Source of the DNA: Hyphomonadaceae bacterium
GTDB taxonomy: Bacteria > Pseudomonadota > Alphaproteobacteria > Caulobacterales > Aquidulcibacteraceae
Direction: 5' to 3'
Assembly: GCA_016791385.1 (NCBI GenBank)
Contig: JAEUMR010000010.1
Coordinates: 1 to 64,000 of the forward strand
Length of the DNA: 64,000 nucleotides
Shown here: piece after piece, positions 47,907 to 56,830 of the stretch
Layout of the letters: each line of letters starts with the position of its first letter
Position numbering within the stretch: the first letter of the stretch is position 1
The notes under the pieces: model-generated
What the model saw: only the letters and a program-made list of their open reading frames with translations
Database searches by the model: none
What the model was told of the DNA's origin: nothing
Position numbers and translations under genes: made by a program

Positions 47907-48368
47907 ATGGCCACTGCAGTCCTACGACCCACGCGGCGGTTTCGCCTCGAAGCGGAGCCGAACGTCATCCCCTTTATCGATGTGATGCTGGTTCTGCTGG
48001 TGATCTTCATGGTCACGACGCCGAAGCCGACCACCGATCTGCGCGTTGATCTGCCCGGCCCCGGCGCAGCGATCGCCGCGGCGCTGCCGCCGACAATCGT
48101 GCGCATCGTTGAAGAAAACGGCGCCGTCGCCTTTTATGTCGGCGGCGAGAAAACCGCGCCGGACATGCTGGGCGAACAGGCGCTGACGCTGATGCTCAGC
48201 GCCGACGCGAGCCTCGATCAGGCGTCAGCGCTTGGCGATGGCCGCGTGTTCGTGCACGCCGGTCTCGACGTGCCGTACCATCATGTCGTCGACGCTGTGG
48301 ATGCGCTGCAGCACGTCGGCTTTCGCAAAGTCACCATCGCCGCACAGGACGCCGACGCACCCGCTTAG
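47907..48368 (+). CDS. ExbD/TolR-family protein, solitary
   Basis: Energy-transducing protein that uses proton-motive force with ExbB/TolQ partners. The 153-residue protein has the N-terminal transmembrane segment VIPFIDVMLVLLVIFMVTTP, with the essential aspartate in FID, and a periplasmic domain with LPGPGAAI and DVPYHHVVDAVDALQHVGFRKV. No ExbB/TolQ or TonB gene lies in the window. The ATG at 47907 is preferred to an upstream in-frame ATG because of the strong Shine-Dalgarno sequence. Its stop overlaps the opposite Sel1 gene by four bases (TTAG). Confidence 0.9.
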   Translation: MATAVLRPTRRFRLEAEPNVIPFIDVMLVLLVIFMVTTPKPTTDLRVDLPGPGAAIAAALPPTIVRIVEENGAVAFYVGGEKTAPDMLGEQALTLMLSADASLDQASALGDGRVFVHAGLDVPYHHVVDAVDALQHVGFRKVTIAAQDADAPA

Positions 48369-48640
48369 TGGTGCTTCACGACCATCCACTCGCGCGCGGC
48401 GCGTTGGGCTTGGGCGATCTCGTCCTTCGACATGATCTCGGCCAGCTCACGGCGGCATTCCTTGGCCGCATCGGAACCACGCACAGCGGCGAGGTTGAAC
48501 CACATGTGCGCCTGCACCAGGTCGATCGAGCCGCCTTGGCCGGTCGAGTAGATGAGGCCCAGCTTGTACAAGTTATCGCTATCGCCCTGACGGTGCACAG
48601 CTGCGCGCACTTCGGCGATTTCAGAATCGGTAAACGCCAT
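48365..48640 (-). CDS. Short Sel1-repeat protein
   Basis: A 91-residue protein with one Sel1/TPR-like repeat (residues about 20-60: DNLYKLGLIYSTGQGGSIDLVQAHMWFNLAAVRGSDAA). The C-terminal half is helical (ECRRELAEIMSKDEIAQAQRAAREW). Small Sel1 proteins of this kind occur in Caulobacterales, with no defined role; protein binding is likely. Confidence 0.78.
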   Translation of the reverse strand: MAFTDSEIAEVRAAVHRQGDSDNLYKLGLIYSTGQGGSIDLVQAHMWFNLAAVRGSDAAKECRRELAEIMSKDEIAQAQRAAREWMVVKHH

Positions 48641-48923
48641 ATTGGCTGCTCCCTTGGCTCATTTGAGAGCGCCCAGACTTTGTCCGTGTACGCTCCACCC
48701 CACTGGCGTGCATTTTTCGCGCCGCCGGAGCGCAGAAGTGCCATGCTTTAATTGCGATAAGCTTAAGAGCGATCAGCCCTTTTTCGATTTATGGCGCTTC
48801 ACCAAGAGCAGCCGGTTCCCAGCTCATTCAGGCAGGATTCAGTTAACATCTTCGAGAATGCGAGCCACAGAGGGACCTTTCCTTGAACGGCGCTGTTCAC
48901 GGGAAGCAGGAAGGAGACCTCAA

Positions 48924-49457
48924 ATGAAGCGCATCGCACTTGCGGCCCTTGCTGCTGCAACGTTTGCGGCGCCGTTGGCCGTTTCGACCGACGCCGCCGC
49001 TCAGGACCACGGACGACACCGCCGTGATCGGGACTACCGCGATCATGACGGCCGCGACCATCGCCGGGATGACCGGTACGACCACCGCGACGATCGTCGC
49101 GATTACCGCGGCGATCGCCGCGACTACAGAGACGATCGCCGTGACGACCGCCGGGATTGGCACGACCGCCGCTGGGACCGCAGCCGCTACAACGGCTACA
49201 CCTATCGCGGCGATTGGTATTACGGCCCGCCGCCGGCGCATTATGGCTATGGCGATGTCCATTACGGCTATCGCGCCTGGCGCCGCGGTGACCACTTGCC
49301 GCGCTACTACCGCGATTATTACGCACCGGTGGACTGGCGCTATTATCGCCTGCGTGAGCCGCCGCGCGGTTATCACTATGTCCGCGACGATCGCGGCGAC
49401 TACCTGCTGGTCGGCATCGCCACTGGCGTCATTCTCGGCGTAATCCTCGGCAACTAA
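48924..49457 (+). CDS. RcnB-like secreted protein, Asp/Arg/His-rich
   Basis: A 177-residue exported protein with a signal peptide (to about residue 26, ending AAAQ). Residues 27-85 are an Arg/Asp/His low-complexity repeat, followed by a Tyr-rich conserved domain (YRGDWYYGPPPAHYGYGDVHYGYRAWRRGDHLPRYYRDYY) of the RcnB family, which contributes to nickel/cobalt homeostasis in enteric bacteria; the His/Asp-rich part could bind metal. The start at 48924 follows AAGGAGA; a long in-frame ORF upstream is non-coding. The C-terminus ends in a glycine-rich hydrophobic segment (GIATGVILGVILGN). Confidence 0.8.
   Translation: MKRIALAALAAATFAAPLAVSTDAAAQDHGRHRRDRDYRDHDGRDHRRDDRYDHRDDRRDYRGDRRDYRDDRRDDRRDWHDRRWDRSRYNGYTYRGDWYYGPPPAHYGYGDVHYGYRAWRRGDHLPRYYRDYYAPVDWRYYRLREPPRGYHYVRDDRGDYLLVGIATGVILGVILGN
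49002..49173 (+). repeat. Low-complexity repeat coding the Arg/Asp/His stretch
   Basis: An imperfect tandem repeat of about 18-24 bases (variants of GACGATCGCCGTGACTAC) encodes DRRDYR-type units in the RcnB-like protein. Such stretches can change length by slippage. Confidence 0.6.
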
Positions 49458-49484
49458 CCACCGCCAGCCGCAATCACGCTCAAA

Positions 49485-49516
49485 CGCCCCGGAGTTCCCT
49501 CCCCAACTCCGGGGCG
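49485..49516 (+). terminator. 12-bp hairpin after the RcnB-like gene
   Basis: CGCCCCGGAGTT (49485-49496) pairs with AACTCCGGGGCG (49505-49516) around an 8-base loop, 27 bases after the stop codon. No clear U-run follows; a bidirectional or processing terminator is likely. Confidence 0.6.
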
Positions 49517-49576
49517 CATTGCGCGTTAAGCGCGCGGAAACCATGCTGCACCATCCTGCCCGCAGAGAGGTGCGCG

Positions 49577-49747
49577 ATGCTGCTGTACATCTGGTTTGCA
49601 GTGATGGTGCAGGCGTTCATGCCGGGCGTTGACCGCATCGGCTCGTCGTTCGAAGCGCGGCTGCATAGCGAGCTTGATTCGTCCTCGCTCGTCGGCGCGG
49701 CGGGTCACATGGCGCGCTATACGCCGCTGGTGGCGCGGGCGCGCTAG
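49577..49747 (+). CDS. Small hypothetical protein
   Basis: A 56-residue ORF that starts at an ATG with a well-placed AGAGAGG site and begins [22 protein letters not shown] (a short hydrophobic start), followed by a Ser/Leu/Arg-rich tail. No family recognised. It stops with a TAG that overlaps the gatB stop by four bases (CTAG), the arrangement shared by other convergent genes in the window, which supports its being real. Confidence 0.45.
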   Translation: MLLYIWFAVMVQAFMPGVDRIGSSFEARLHSELDSSSLVGAAGHMARYTPLVARAR

Positions 49748-51225
49748 ACGCCGAGCTTCTTCTTCAGAATCTCGTTGACCACGGCCGGGTTGGCCTTGCC
49801 GCCGGTCGTCTTCATGGTCTGACCGACCCACCAGCCGAACGCTTTCGGGTTCTTCTGGACGTCGGCGACTTTGTCGGCGTTGGCGGCCATCAGCTCATCG
49901 ATCGCTTTCTCGATCGCGCCGGTGTCAGTGACCTGTTTCAGGCCTTCGCGTTCAACGATGGCGCCGGGCGCTTCGCTGGTTTCCATCATCTTGGCGAACA
50001 CATCCTTGGCGATCTTGCCGTTGATGGTGCCATCCTTGATCAGATCGAGTAGCGCGCCGAGTTGTTCAGCCTTCACCGGCGATTGACCGAGTTCGAGGCC
50101 CTTCTTGTTGAGCGCGCCGAACAATTCCTGCGTCACCCAGTTCGCGGCCGCCTTGCCGTCACGACCCTTGGCGACGGTTTCGAAATAGGTCGCAGCATCG
50201 CTATCGCCCGCGAGAACGCTCGCGTCGTAGGCGCTGAGGCCATACGCGCTTACAAAGCGCTTCTTCTTCGCATCTGGCAGTTCCGGCAGCGAAGCGCGGA
50301 TCTCTTCGATCCACTTTTCCTCGATCACAAGCGGCAACAAGTCCGGATCGGGGAAGTAGCGATAGTCATGCGCGTCTTCCTTCGAGCGCATGGTGCGCGT
50401 CTCGCCCGCGTTCGGATCGAACAGCCGCGTCTCCTGATCGATTGCGCCGCCGCCCTCAAGGATCTCGATCTGACGGCGCGCTTCATACTCGATCGCCTGC
50501 ATCATGAAGCGGGTCGAGTTGACATTCTTGATCTCGCAGCGCGTGCCAAACGGCTGACCCGGACGGCGCACGGAAACGTTGACGTCGGCGCGCATGGAGC
50601 CTTCCTCCATGTTGCCGTCACAGGTGCCGAGCGCACGCACGATCGAGCGCAGCTTGTTGAAGTAGGCGGCCGCCTCTTTCGCCGAACGCATGTCCGGCCG
50701 CGAGACGATCTCCATTAGCGCGACGCCGGCGCGGTTCAGATCGACGAACGTCTCGCTTGGGGAAAGATCGTGGATCGACTTGCCGGCGTCCTGCTCGAGG
50801 TGCAGCCGCTCGATGCGGATCGTGATCGGCTCTTCGCCGTCCGGCTCGACCTCGATGGCGCCCTCGCCGACGATTGGCTCCTTGAACTGGCTGATCTGAT
50901 AGCCTTGCGGCAGGTCGGGGTAGAAGTAGTTCTTACGGTCGAACCGGCTCTTCTTGTTGATCTCGGCATTGAGCCCAAGCCCCGTGCGGATCGCTTGTTC
51001 GACGCAGAACTTGTTGATCACAGGCAACATGCCCGGCATCGCTGCGTCGACCAGCGAGACATGCGCGTTCGGTTCGCCGCCGTAAGCGGCGCTGGCGCCG
51101 GAAAAGAGCTTGGCCTCCGACGTTACCTGCGCGTGCACTTCGAGGCCGACGATGATTTCCCATTGCCCCTTGTCGCCTTCGACAAGCTGGTCAGGGCGGG
51201 CGGAGCGGACGTCGAGCGGAGTCAT
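49744..51225 (-). CDS. gatB: Aspartyl/glutamyl-tRNA(Asn/Gln) amidotransferase subunit B
   Basis: Kinase/tRNA-binding subunit of the GatCAB complex, which converts misacylated Glu-tRNA(Gln) and Asp-tRNA(Asn). The 493-residue protein has the GatB signature ([21 protein letters not shown], then [15 protein letters not shown] and [15 protein letters not shown]) and the C-terminal YqeY-like tail ([17 protein letters not shown]). gatA lies about 11 kb away at the window end, so gatB is separate from gatCA. Confidence 0.97.
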   Translation of the reverse strand: MTPLDVRSARPDQLVEGDKGQWEIIVGLEVHAQVTSEAKLFSGASAAYGGEPNAHVSLVDAAMPGMLPVINKFCVEQAIRTGLGLNAEINKKSRFDRKNYFYPDLPQGYQISQFKEPIVGEGAIEVEPDGEEPITIRIERLHLEQDAGKSIHDLSPSETFVDLNRAGVALMEIVSRPDMRSAKEAAAYFNKLRSIVRALGTCDGNMEEGSMRADVNVSVRRPGQPFGTRCEIKNVNSTRFMMQAIEYEARRQIEILEGGGAIDQETRLFDPNAGETRTMRSKEDAHDYRYFPDPDLLPLVIEEKWIEEIRASLPELPDAKKKRFVSAYGLSAYDASVLAGDSDAATYFETVAKGRDGKAAANWVTQELFGALNKKGLELGQSPVKAEQLGALLDLIKDGTINGKIAKDVFAKMMETSEAPGAIVEREGLKQVTDTGAIEKAIDELMAANADKVADVQKNPKAFGWWVGQTMKTTGGKANPAVVNEILKKKLGV

Positions 51226-51355
51226 GGGGGCTATCTAAGCGCTCGCGCGCGTTGCGTCACCCCGCTTGCCGGTGCGGCAAACACCCCTCTACTGCCGCTG
51301 CGGCCACCCTTCCGGCGCCGGGACGGGCGGTCTACGGTCTGGCTGTGGGGACGGG

Positions 51356-52723
51356 ATGAGCACGGGACGGATCAGGGGGCTTCACTGGGCGGCGGGCGCG
51401 AGCCTTTCGGCCCTCGCCTTGTTCAGCCCAAGGGCGGCCGCGGAGACGCCGTTCAAACCGGAGCGTTTTGACGAAACCTGGCCGCCGAACGGCGCGGGCG
51501 CCCCGTTCGGCGCTGAGTTCAAGAACATCGAAGTCGCGCCGGATGTGAGCGTCTCTTTCGGCGGCGACATGCGCTGGCGCTTCGCCGCACTCGACGCGCC
51601 GCGCCTCGGCCTGGGCGGCGCCGAGGCCGATTCGTGGCTGCTACAGCGCCTCTTGCTGCATGCCGATCTGCGCTTCGGCGACGACGCACGCGTCTTCCTG
51701 CAAGTCGGCGCGCACGATGGCGTGTCACGCGAGATCCCTTCGTCAACGGACGATGACGGCATCGACATGCAGCAAGCCTTCGTCGATCTGAACCACGACT
51801 TTGGCGACGCGCACGTCACGCTACGGCTGGGCCGTCAGGAACTCGCGCTCGGCCCGCGCTTCCTTACGACGCGCGATAGCGGCAATGTCCGCCAGCGCCA
51901 CGACATGGGGCGGCTCATCATCCGCGACGGCGCCTGGCGGTTCGATGCGTTCGCTGGACATCCTACCGGGCTGTCGCCGGGCCCGTTCGACGACGAGGCC
52001 GACCAGGCACAAACCTTCTACGGCGGGCGTCTGCAATATGCCGCCACAGGCGTGACCACGGATATCTCAGTCTATGAGCACGACAGGGATAGCGCCTCTC
52101 TCGCGGGCGTAACGGCGCGCGACGAGCGAGTCAGCGCCGGCCTGCGCAGCTTTGGCCGCCGCGGCGATGTCGACTTCGACATCGAGGCCATCTTTCAAAG
52201 CGGCGCGTTCGGCGGCGATGACATCCGCGCCGTAGGTCTTGCGGCGGATATCGGCCGCACCTTCCCGCATCATCCGCTCGCGCCGCGCATCGGCGCACGC
52301 TTCACCTATGGCAGCGGCGACTCGGATTCAGCCGACGGCGTAGCCGAAACCTTCGCGCCCTCGTTCCCGAGCACCTCATGGTTCGGCCAAAACGGCCTCG
52401 CCAGCTTCGCCAATATCGTTGAAGTCGCGGGGCTCCTTGCGCTTACACCCCGGCCAGATGTCACCGTTACGAGTAAGGTCGCCGCCGTCTGGCGCGCGGA
52501 CACCAACGATTTCCTCTATGCTGGCGGCGCCTATCTGGCTGGCACGAGTGGCGGCGAGGACGCTTTCACCGGCCTTGCACCAAGCGTCTCGGTCGCGTGG
52601 CGTCCAACCGAAAACATCATGATCAATCCCTATGTCAGCTACGTAGCGCTCAGCGACGAGGTCCGCTCGCGCGGCGCGCATGACGTGACGTACGCCCATC
52701 TCTCAATCAGCCTGCGCTTCTGA
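51356..52723 (+). CDS. Alginate-export-family outer-membrane porin
   Basis: A 455-residue outer-membrane protein with a signal peptide (to about residue 30, ending RAAA). The sequence is beta-rich with regular amphipathic strands, the AlgE-like segment LRFGDDARVFLQVGAHDG and LRLGRQELALGPRFLTTRD, and a terminal phenylalanine (SISLRF). Members are annotated alginate export but many are general outer-membrane channels. No alginate genes lie nearby. The ATG at 51356 starts the signal peptide. Confidence 0.82.
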   Translation: MSTGRIRGLHWAAGASLSALALFSPRAAAETPFKPERFDETWPPNGAGAPFGAEFKNIEVAPDVSVSFGGDMRWRFAALDAPRLGLGGAEADSWLLQRLLLHADLRFGDDARVFLQVGAHDGVSREIPSSTDDDGIDMQQAFVDLNHDFGDAHVTLRLGRQELALGPRFLTTRDSGNVRQRHDMGRLIIRDGAWRFDAFAGHPTGLSPGPFDDEADQAQTFYGGRLQYAATGVTTDISVYEHDRDSASLAGVTARDERVSAGLRSFGRRGDVDFDIEAIFQSGAFGGDDIRAVGLAADIGRTFPHHPLAPRIGARFTYGSGDSDSADGVAETFAPSFPSTSWFGQNGLASFANIVEVAGLLALTPRPDVTVTSKVAAVWRADTNDFLYAGGAYLAGTSGGEDAFTGLAPSVSVAWRPTENIMINPYVSYVALSDEVRSRGAHDVTYAHLSISLRF

Positions 52724-52734
52724 ACTGGCGTGCG

Positions 52735-52830
52735 GTGCGCTACTTCGGCCCGGCCAGCCCGATTTACACCATCATCCTCATCATCTGCAGCGCCGGCTCG
52801 CTGGCCGACATCACCGTCACGCACAGTTAG
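52735..52830 (+). CDS. Possible 31-residue membrane peptide
   Basis: A GTG at 52735 opens a short frame (MRYFGPASPIYTIILIICSAGS..., ending THS) with one hydrophobic stretch of about 12 residues. No clear ribosome-binding site and no homologue known to me. It lies between the porin gene and the terminator at 52835. Weak call. Confidence 0.2.
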   Translation: MRYFGPASPIYTIILIICSAGSLADITVTHS

Positions 52831-52834
52831 CCCC

Positions 52835-52862
52835 AAAACAAAACCCCCGCTCATCGCGGGGG
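52835..52862 (-). terminator. Intrinsic terminator of the Cys/Pro-rich secreted protein gene
   Basis: CCCCCGC/GCGGGGG with a 5-base loop (52844-52862), followed on the minus strand by TTTTGTTTT (52835-52843): a textbook rho-independent terminator for the leftward gene ending at 52923. Confidence 0.88.
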
Positions 52863-52922
52863 CAGGCCGAGGGGCTGGCCTTGAGTATGGTGGGAGAAGA
52901 AAAATGTTGGCCGGGGCGGCGC

Positions 52923-53708
52923 TTACCAGACGCCCTGACCGACGCCGCCATCCATCGTCATGGCGCCGTTGAAGGTGGTTTCGGTCCGCGCGGCGCGCGT
53001 TTCGGTGTCGCGCACATGCACGAGCTTGTCGCCCGGGCCGAAGCGGCGCAGCAGCGAACGTTCGTTGCAGGGGCGGCGTGCGATCTGCGTGCGGCAGGTC
53101 ACTTGGCCATTCTCATACCAAAGCGCCTCGCCCTGGGCGCAATCATACGAGCGGCCGTCGAGCGTATAGCGCATCCGCGTGCCGGCGATGCAGCGATAGA
53201 TTTCACCGCGAAAATCCTGCGCGACTTCGCGGCCAGCAAAGGTCTGCGAAGCCGGGTGCGGATTGTTTCCAGTGTCATAACAGATCGCCTGCAACGGCAT
53301 GTCGCGCTCGCGGGAAACGCTCTCGGTGGCGACACTCGCCTCCGTGACAGCAAACGCAGCCGAAGACGCGCTGGCGGAGGCGCCTGATTCAACGATCGTG
53401 TTCGAACGGATGATGGTGTCGCCGGTGCGAACATTGGCGATGGCGATCGCGGTTGCACTCGCCGCTGCTTGCGCGCGGGCGCCGGCGTTCACCACGACCA
53501 CGTTCGGCGGAGGCACGTTCGGCGGCGGCACGACGACTGTCGGCGGCTGGCAGCAACGGGTCGGCGGCGGAGGCGGCGTGCAGCCCTGGTGGCACACGGG
53601 CGGCCGGTTGCAGCTATTGCATTCCGCCGAAGCCTGGCCCGGCAGCATGAAGCAGCCGAGCGCCATAAAGGCGAGCGCCGCCAAAATGTATCGCGCTGGA
53701 ACGGTCAT
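52923..53708 (-). CDS. Cys- and Pro-rich secreted protein of unknown function
   Basis: A 261-residue exported protein with a signal peptide (to about residue 28, PGQASA). Residues about 29-75 are Cys/Pro-rich (ECNSCNRPPVCHQGCTPPPPPTRCCQPP), then a Val/Pro stretch (VVVPPPNVPPPNVVVV) and an Ala/Ser-rich region. The C-terminal part has four more cysteines (ICYDTGN, YRCIAGTRMRY, YDCAQGEALWYENGQVTCRTQIARRPCNERS). No family recognised; disulfide-bonded, probably surface or matrix protein. Confidence 0.65.
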   Translation of the reverse strand: MTVPARYILAALAFMALGCFMLPGQASAECNSCNRPPVCHQGCTPPPPPTRCCQPPTVVVPPPNVPPPNVVVVNAGARAQAAASATAIAIANVRTGDTIIRSNTIVESGASASASSAAFAVTEASVATESVSRERDMPLQAICYDTGNNPHPASQTFAGREVAQDFRGEIYRCIAGTRMRYTLDGRSYDCAQGEALWYENGQVTCRTQIARRPCNERSLLRRFGPGDKLVHVRDTETRAARTETTFNGAMTMDGGVGQGVW

Positions 53709-53856
53709 GCGCGCTCACTCCTGAAACTCGCCTGTCGTGCTGCAATCGCGGGGCCAATCCTCGCGCGGGGGAAGAAACCATCCCGGGCCAGCACGGTTAG
53801 GGCGGGCGCGGAGCTTGCGTGGACCTAAGGCGCATTAAAGGACGTTCGGCCGCGAC

Positions 53857-54387
53857 ATGATGGGGGAAGAAACGTTTCATCCCGACACCCGGGCGCTGCT
53901 CGCCTACGGGCGAGCGCTCGCGGGCGTGGCCGAGCCGCCGAAGAAAGGCGGCGCCGATCAGGTGCTTGAACGCCTGTTCGTGGTCGAGCGCGCCGCCGAC
54001 GGCCGCCTGCCGATCCGCACCTTCGGCGCCGAATTGGTAAAGCTGTTCGGCCGTGACCTGCGCGAGCACAATCTGGCGCACTTCTTCCTGCCGCCCGATC
54101 TGGCGCTAGTGAACGCGCTGATCGGCGCTTCGATGGCTGCGGGTGAGCCGGGGGTCGCCCGCCTCACCGCTGAAACCAGTGAAGGGCGCAAACTCGGCGT
54201 CGAGATGCTGTTAACCCCGCTCCGCATCGACGGCTCGCAGAGCAACCGCCTGCTCGGCATGTTTCAACCCCTTGGCGGCGAACCGTTCCTGAACGGCCAG
54301 GACGTGCGCTTGCTGCGCCTGGGCTCGCTGCACCCGCCTGCCGCGAAGGCGCCAAAGGGCATGCGCCTCGTCGTGGTCAATTCCTGA
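53857..54387 (+). CDS. PAS_5-domain protein
   Basis: A 176-residue protein with the alphaproteobacterial PAS_5 domain (residues about 35-155): RLPIRTFGAELVKLFGRDLREHNLAHFFLPPDL and a second half with LLTPLRIDGSQSNRLLGMFQPL. Such stand-alone domains are thought to act in signalling or regulation, with no output domain visible here. Two consecutive ATGs (53857, 53860). Its end overlaps the opposite Pr6Pr gene by 11 bases. Confidence 0.8.
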   Translation: MMGEETFHPDTRALLAYGRALAGVAEPPKKGGADQVLERLFVVERAADGRLPIRTFGAELVKLFGRDLREHNLAHFFLPPDLALVNALIGASMAAGEPGVARLTAETSEGRKLGVEMLLTPLRIDGSQSNRLLGMFQPLGGEPFLNGQDVRLLRLGSLHPPAAKAPKGMRLVVVNS

Positions 54388-55021
54388 GCGCGTCCAAGTC
54401 CGCAGGTGACCGCTTCAGAGCCCGGCTTGCGCCGATCAGCGCAAGCGCGCCGAGCACGAACGCAATCACGAGCCCCGCCATGTTCAGCAGCACGCTCGTC
54501 CACGGCGCTTGGCTGGGGTCCATGAAGAAGTACGGGTAATAGCCGTCGAACGCGCCGCGGCTGAGGCCATAGCCCGCATACGCAGCCGGCCACGACGCTG
54601 AGAAGAGTGCATCGCGCCAGATCAAAAGGCCGTGCGGGCGAAGCCACCAGAATAGGACGAATAGCACTGGCACTACCTGGTGCACTGTCAGATCCGCCAC
54701 CTTCTGCCATCCCTGCGGATCCCAGCGCGAGGCCAGCAGCAGATTGTAGACGATGCACACGAACAGGATCGAGGTCACCGCCATCAGTTCGACGCGCGGC
54801 GCGTTAAGGCCGCTGCGGCGCTCCGGCGCCAGCGCCGCGCGCGCCATCACCAGCGTCACCAACGTGTTGGTGAGGATGGTGAAGTAGGCGAAGTAGCGCC
54901 ACACGACCGCAAGCGCGCCGTCGTGCGACATGCCCTGGTAGAGTGTGATGAATTCGAGCGCGAGCCCGAACGCGCCGATCACGGCGCCCGCCGCCGCAAC
55001 CGCCCGCGCCGCGCGCGTCAC
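54377..55021 (-). CDS. Pr6Pr-family membrane protein
   Basis: A 214-residue six-helix membrane protein. AGAVIGAFGLALEFITLYQGMSHDGALAVVWRYFAYFTILTNTLVTLVMA at the start and HQVVPVLFVLFWWLRPHGLLIWRDAL with the YPYFFMDPSQAPWTSVLLNMAGL loop are characteristic of the Pr6Pr group. Unknown function. Its start overlaps the GMC dehydrogenase stop by four bases, so it is co-translated with that gene. Confidence 0.88.
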   Translation of the reverse strand: MTRAARAVAAAGAVIGAFGLALEFITLYQGMSHDGALAVVWRYFAYFTILTNTLVTLVMARAALAPERRSGLNAPRVELMAVTSILFVCIVYNLLLASRWDPQGWQKVADLTVHQVVPVLFVLFWWLRPHGLLIWRDALFSASWPAAYAGYGLSRGAFDGYYPYFFMDPSQAPWTSVLLNMAGLVIAFVLGALALIGASRALKRSPADLDALRN

Positions 55022-56703
55022 ACGGCCACCTTCGCGTCTTCAGCAATCGGAGCGTGATCCTGGGGCAAGGGCGGCTTGCCACGAATGAGGTCGGACAGCT
55101 TTTCCGCAATCATGATCGTTGGCGCGTTGGTGTTGCCGCCGATCAAAGTCGGCATCACCGAAGCGTCGATCACACGCAGGCCTTTGACGCCGCGCACGCG
55201 CAATTGTTCGTCCACCGGCGCCTTGTCGTCTGCTCCCATGCGAACCGTGCCGACCGGATGATAGATCGTCTCTGCGTTGCGGCGAATCCAAGCGTCGATC
55301 TCAGCATCCGTACGCACTTGTTCGCCCGGACGCATCTCGGGGCCGCGCAGGAAGCTGAGCGCTTCCTGCCCGACGATGTCGCGAATGATGCGGACTGAAT
55401 CGCGCATCGTGCGCCGATCGTTTTCCTCGGCCAGATAGCGTGGATCGATAAGCGGCGCCTCGAATGGGTTGGTGGAGGCGAGCTTCACCGTTCCGCGACT
55501 TTCCGGACGCAATTGGCAAGCGTGGATGGTGAAGCCATCACGATCGGGCTTCACGCGCGCATGATCGATCATCACTGCGTTGACAACGTGGATCTGAATG
55601 TCGGGGCGATCAAGCTCGCCGCGGGTCTTCAAGAATGCGCCGGCGTGCAGGTGATTGGTGCGGCCAGCGCCCTGCTTCGTGAACAAGTACTGAAGACCGA
55701 TCATCGGCTGCTTCAGGCCCTTGGTCTTAGTGTACATCGAGATCGGCTTAGTCATCTCGTAGATGACGCAAACATCGAGGTGGTCCTGCAGGTTGCGGCC
55801 CACGTCCGGCGCATCCATCACCACAGGCACGCCTGCCTGCTTCAACTCATCGGCCGGTCCGATCCCCGATAATTGCAAGAGTTGCGGTGATTGGAACGCA
55901 CCACCGCAGACGAGCACTTCGGCGTTGGCGTAGACCTTCTGTACCGGCTTGCCCGGGCCGCCTGAAAACTCGACGCCAACCGCCTGCTTGTTCTCGATGA
56001 TGAGCTTGCCGGCGTAGGCATTGGAGATAATTTTGAGATTGGGCCGCGTCGCCACGACCGGCGCCAGATAAGCGGCCGCCGCGCTCCAGCGTTCGCCGTC
56101 GCGGATAGTCAGGTGATAGGGGCCGACGCCCTCTTGCTGGTAGCCGTTGAAGTCGCGCGTGACCGGATAGCCAGCCTGCGCGCCAGCACGGATGAACGCC
56201 TTGTACACCGGATCGCCGGGCGGTCCGCGCGAAACCCAGAGCGGCCCGCCTTCACCGTTCCACGCATCGCCGCCGTCCTCGTGGTGTTGCGCGCGCTTGA
56301 AGTAGGGCAGCACGTCGGCATAGCCCCAGCCGGTCAGACCCATCTGGCGCCACTGATCGTAGTCGCGGGCGTGACCGCGAATGTAGATCATGCCGTTGAT
56401 CGCCGACGAGCCGCCCCAGCCGCGGCCGCGCGGCTGATAGAGACGGCGGTTGTCGAGGAATTGCTGCGGGACGGTTTCGAAGCCCCAGTTGAACTGGCCC
56501 TTGGTGCTGATGAGGTTGCCGACGCCCGCCGGCATGCGCACGAGCAGCGAGTTGTTGCGCCCGCCCGCTTCAAGAAGCGCCACGGTCACGTTCGGATCTT
56601 CGCTCAGCCGGCTTGCCAGCACGCAGCCCGCGCTGCCCGCGCCGACGATCACGTAATCGAACTTCGCTCCGCTCTCGATCTCGGCCACGTTCCGCTCCCG
56701 CAT
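55018..56703 (-). CDS. GMC oxidoreductase, choline-dehydrogenase type
   Basis: A 561-residue FAD-dependent alcohol dehydrogenase. It shows FDYVIVGAGSAGCVLASRLSEDP, GWGGSSAINGMIYIRG, and the C-terminal GMC pattern YHPVGTVRMGADDKAPVDEQLRVRGVKGLRVIDASVMPTLIGGNTNAPTIMIAEKLSDLIRG, with the active-site His in YHPVG. Close to choline dehydrogenases and PEG/aliphatic alcohol dehydrogenases; the substrate is not fixed. The start at 56703 is the ATG nearest the FAD motif; the longer frame has no support. Confidence 0.88.
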   Translation of the reverse strand: MRERNVAEIESGAKFDYVIVGAGSAGCVLASRLSEDPNVTVALLEAGGRNNSLLVRMPAGVGNLISTKGQFNWGFETVPQQFLDNRRLYQPRGRGWGGSSAINGMIYIRGHARDYDQWRQMGLTGWGYADVLPYFKRAQHHEDGGDAWNGEGGPLWVSRGPPGDPVYKAFIRAGAQAGYPVTRDFNGYQQEGVGPYHLTIRDGERWSAAAAYLAPVVATRPNLKIISNAYAGKLIIENKQAVGVEFSGGPGKPVQKVYANAEVLVCGGAFQSPQLLQLSGIGPADELKQAGVPVVMDAPDVGRNLQDHLDVCVIYEMTKPISMYTKTKGLKQPMIGLQYLFTKQGAGRTNHLHAGAFLKTRGELDRPDIQIHVVNAVMIDHARVKPDRDGFTIHACQLRPESRGTVKLASTNPFEAPLIDPRYLAEENDRRTMRDSVRIIRDIVGQEALSFLRGPEMRPGEQVRTDAEIDAWIRRNAETIYHPVGTVRMGADDKAPVDEQLRVRGVKGLRVIDASVMPTLIGGNTNAPTIMIAEKLSDLIRGKPPLPQDHAPIAEDAKVAV

Positions 56704-56790
56704 ACTTCTTGTGGTTTTGCAGCGCCCAAGGCGTAACAGACCTGGGCGGGCGTGGTCGAGCCTGACGCCCCGGCGCCTCCCTGCCAAAGC

Positions 56791-56805
56791 TTAAGCGAAA
56801 GTTTA
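56791..56805 (+). promoter_or_regulatory. CtrA-like box upstream of the PilZ gene
   Basis: TTAA-GCGAAAG-TTTA fits the CtrA consensus TTAA-N7-TTAA except for one base. It ends 25 bases before the ATG at 56831. CtrA is the master cell-cycle regulator in Caulobacterales; motility and c-di-GMP genes are typical targets. Confidence 0.4.
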
Positions 56806-56830
56806 CGATGAAGCAGGCATTAGCGCTGTC

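Noticed and set aside
51266-51280. TTGCCG-GTG-CGGCAA repeat in the gatB/porin gap
   Set aside because: Short 6-bp arms with a 3-base loop in GC-rich DNA; could arise by chance and has no partner site.
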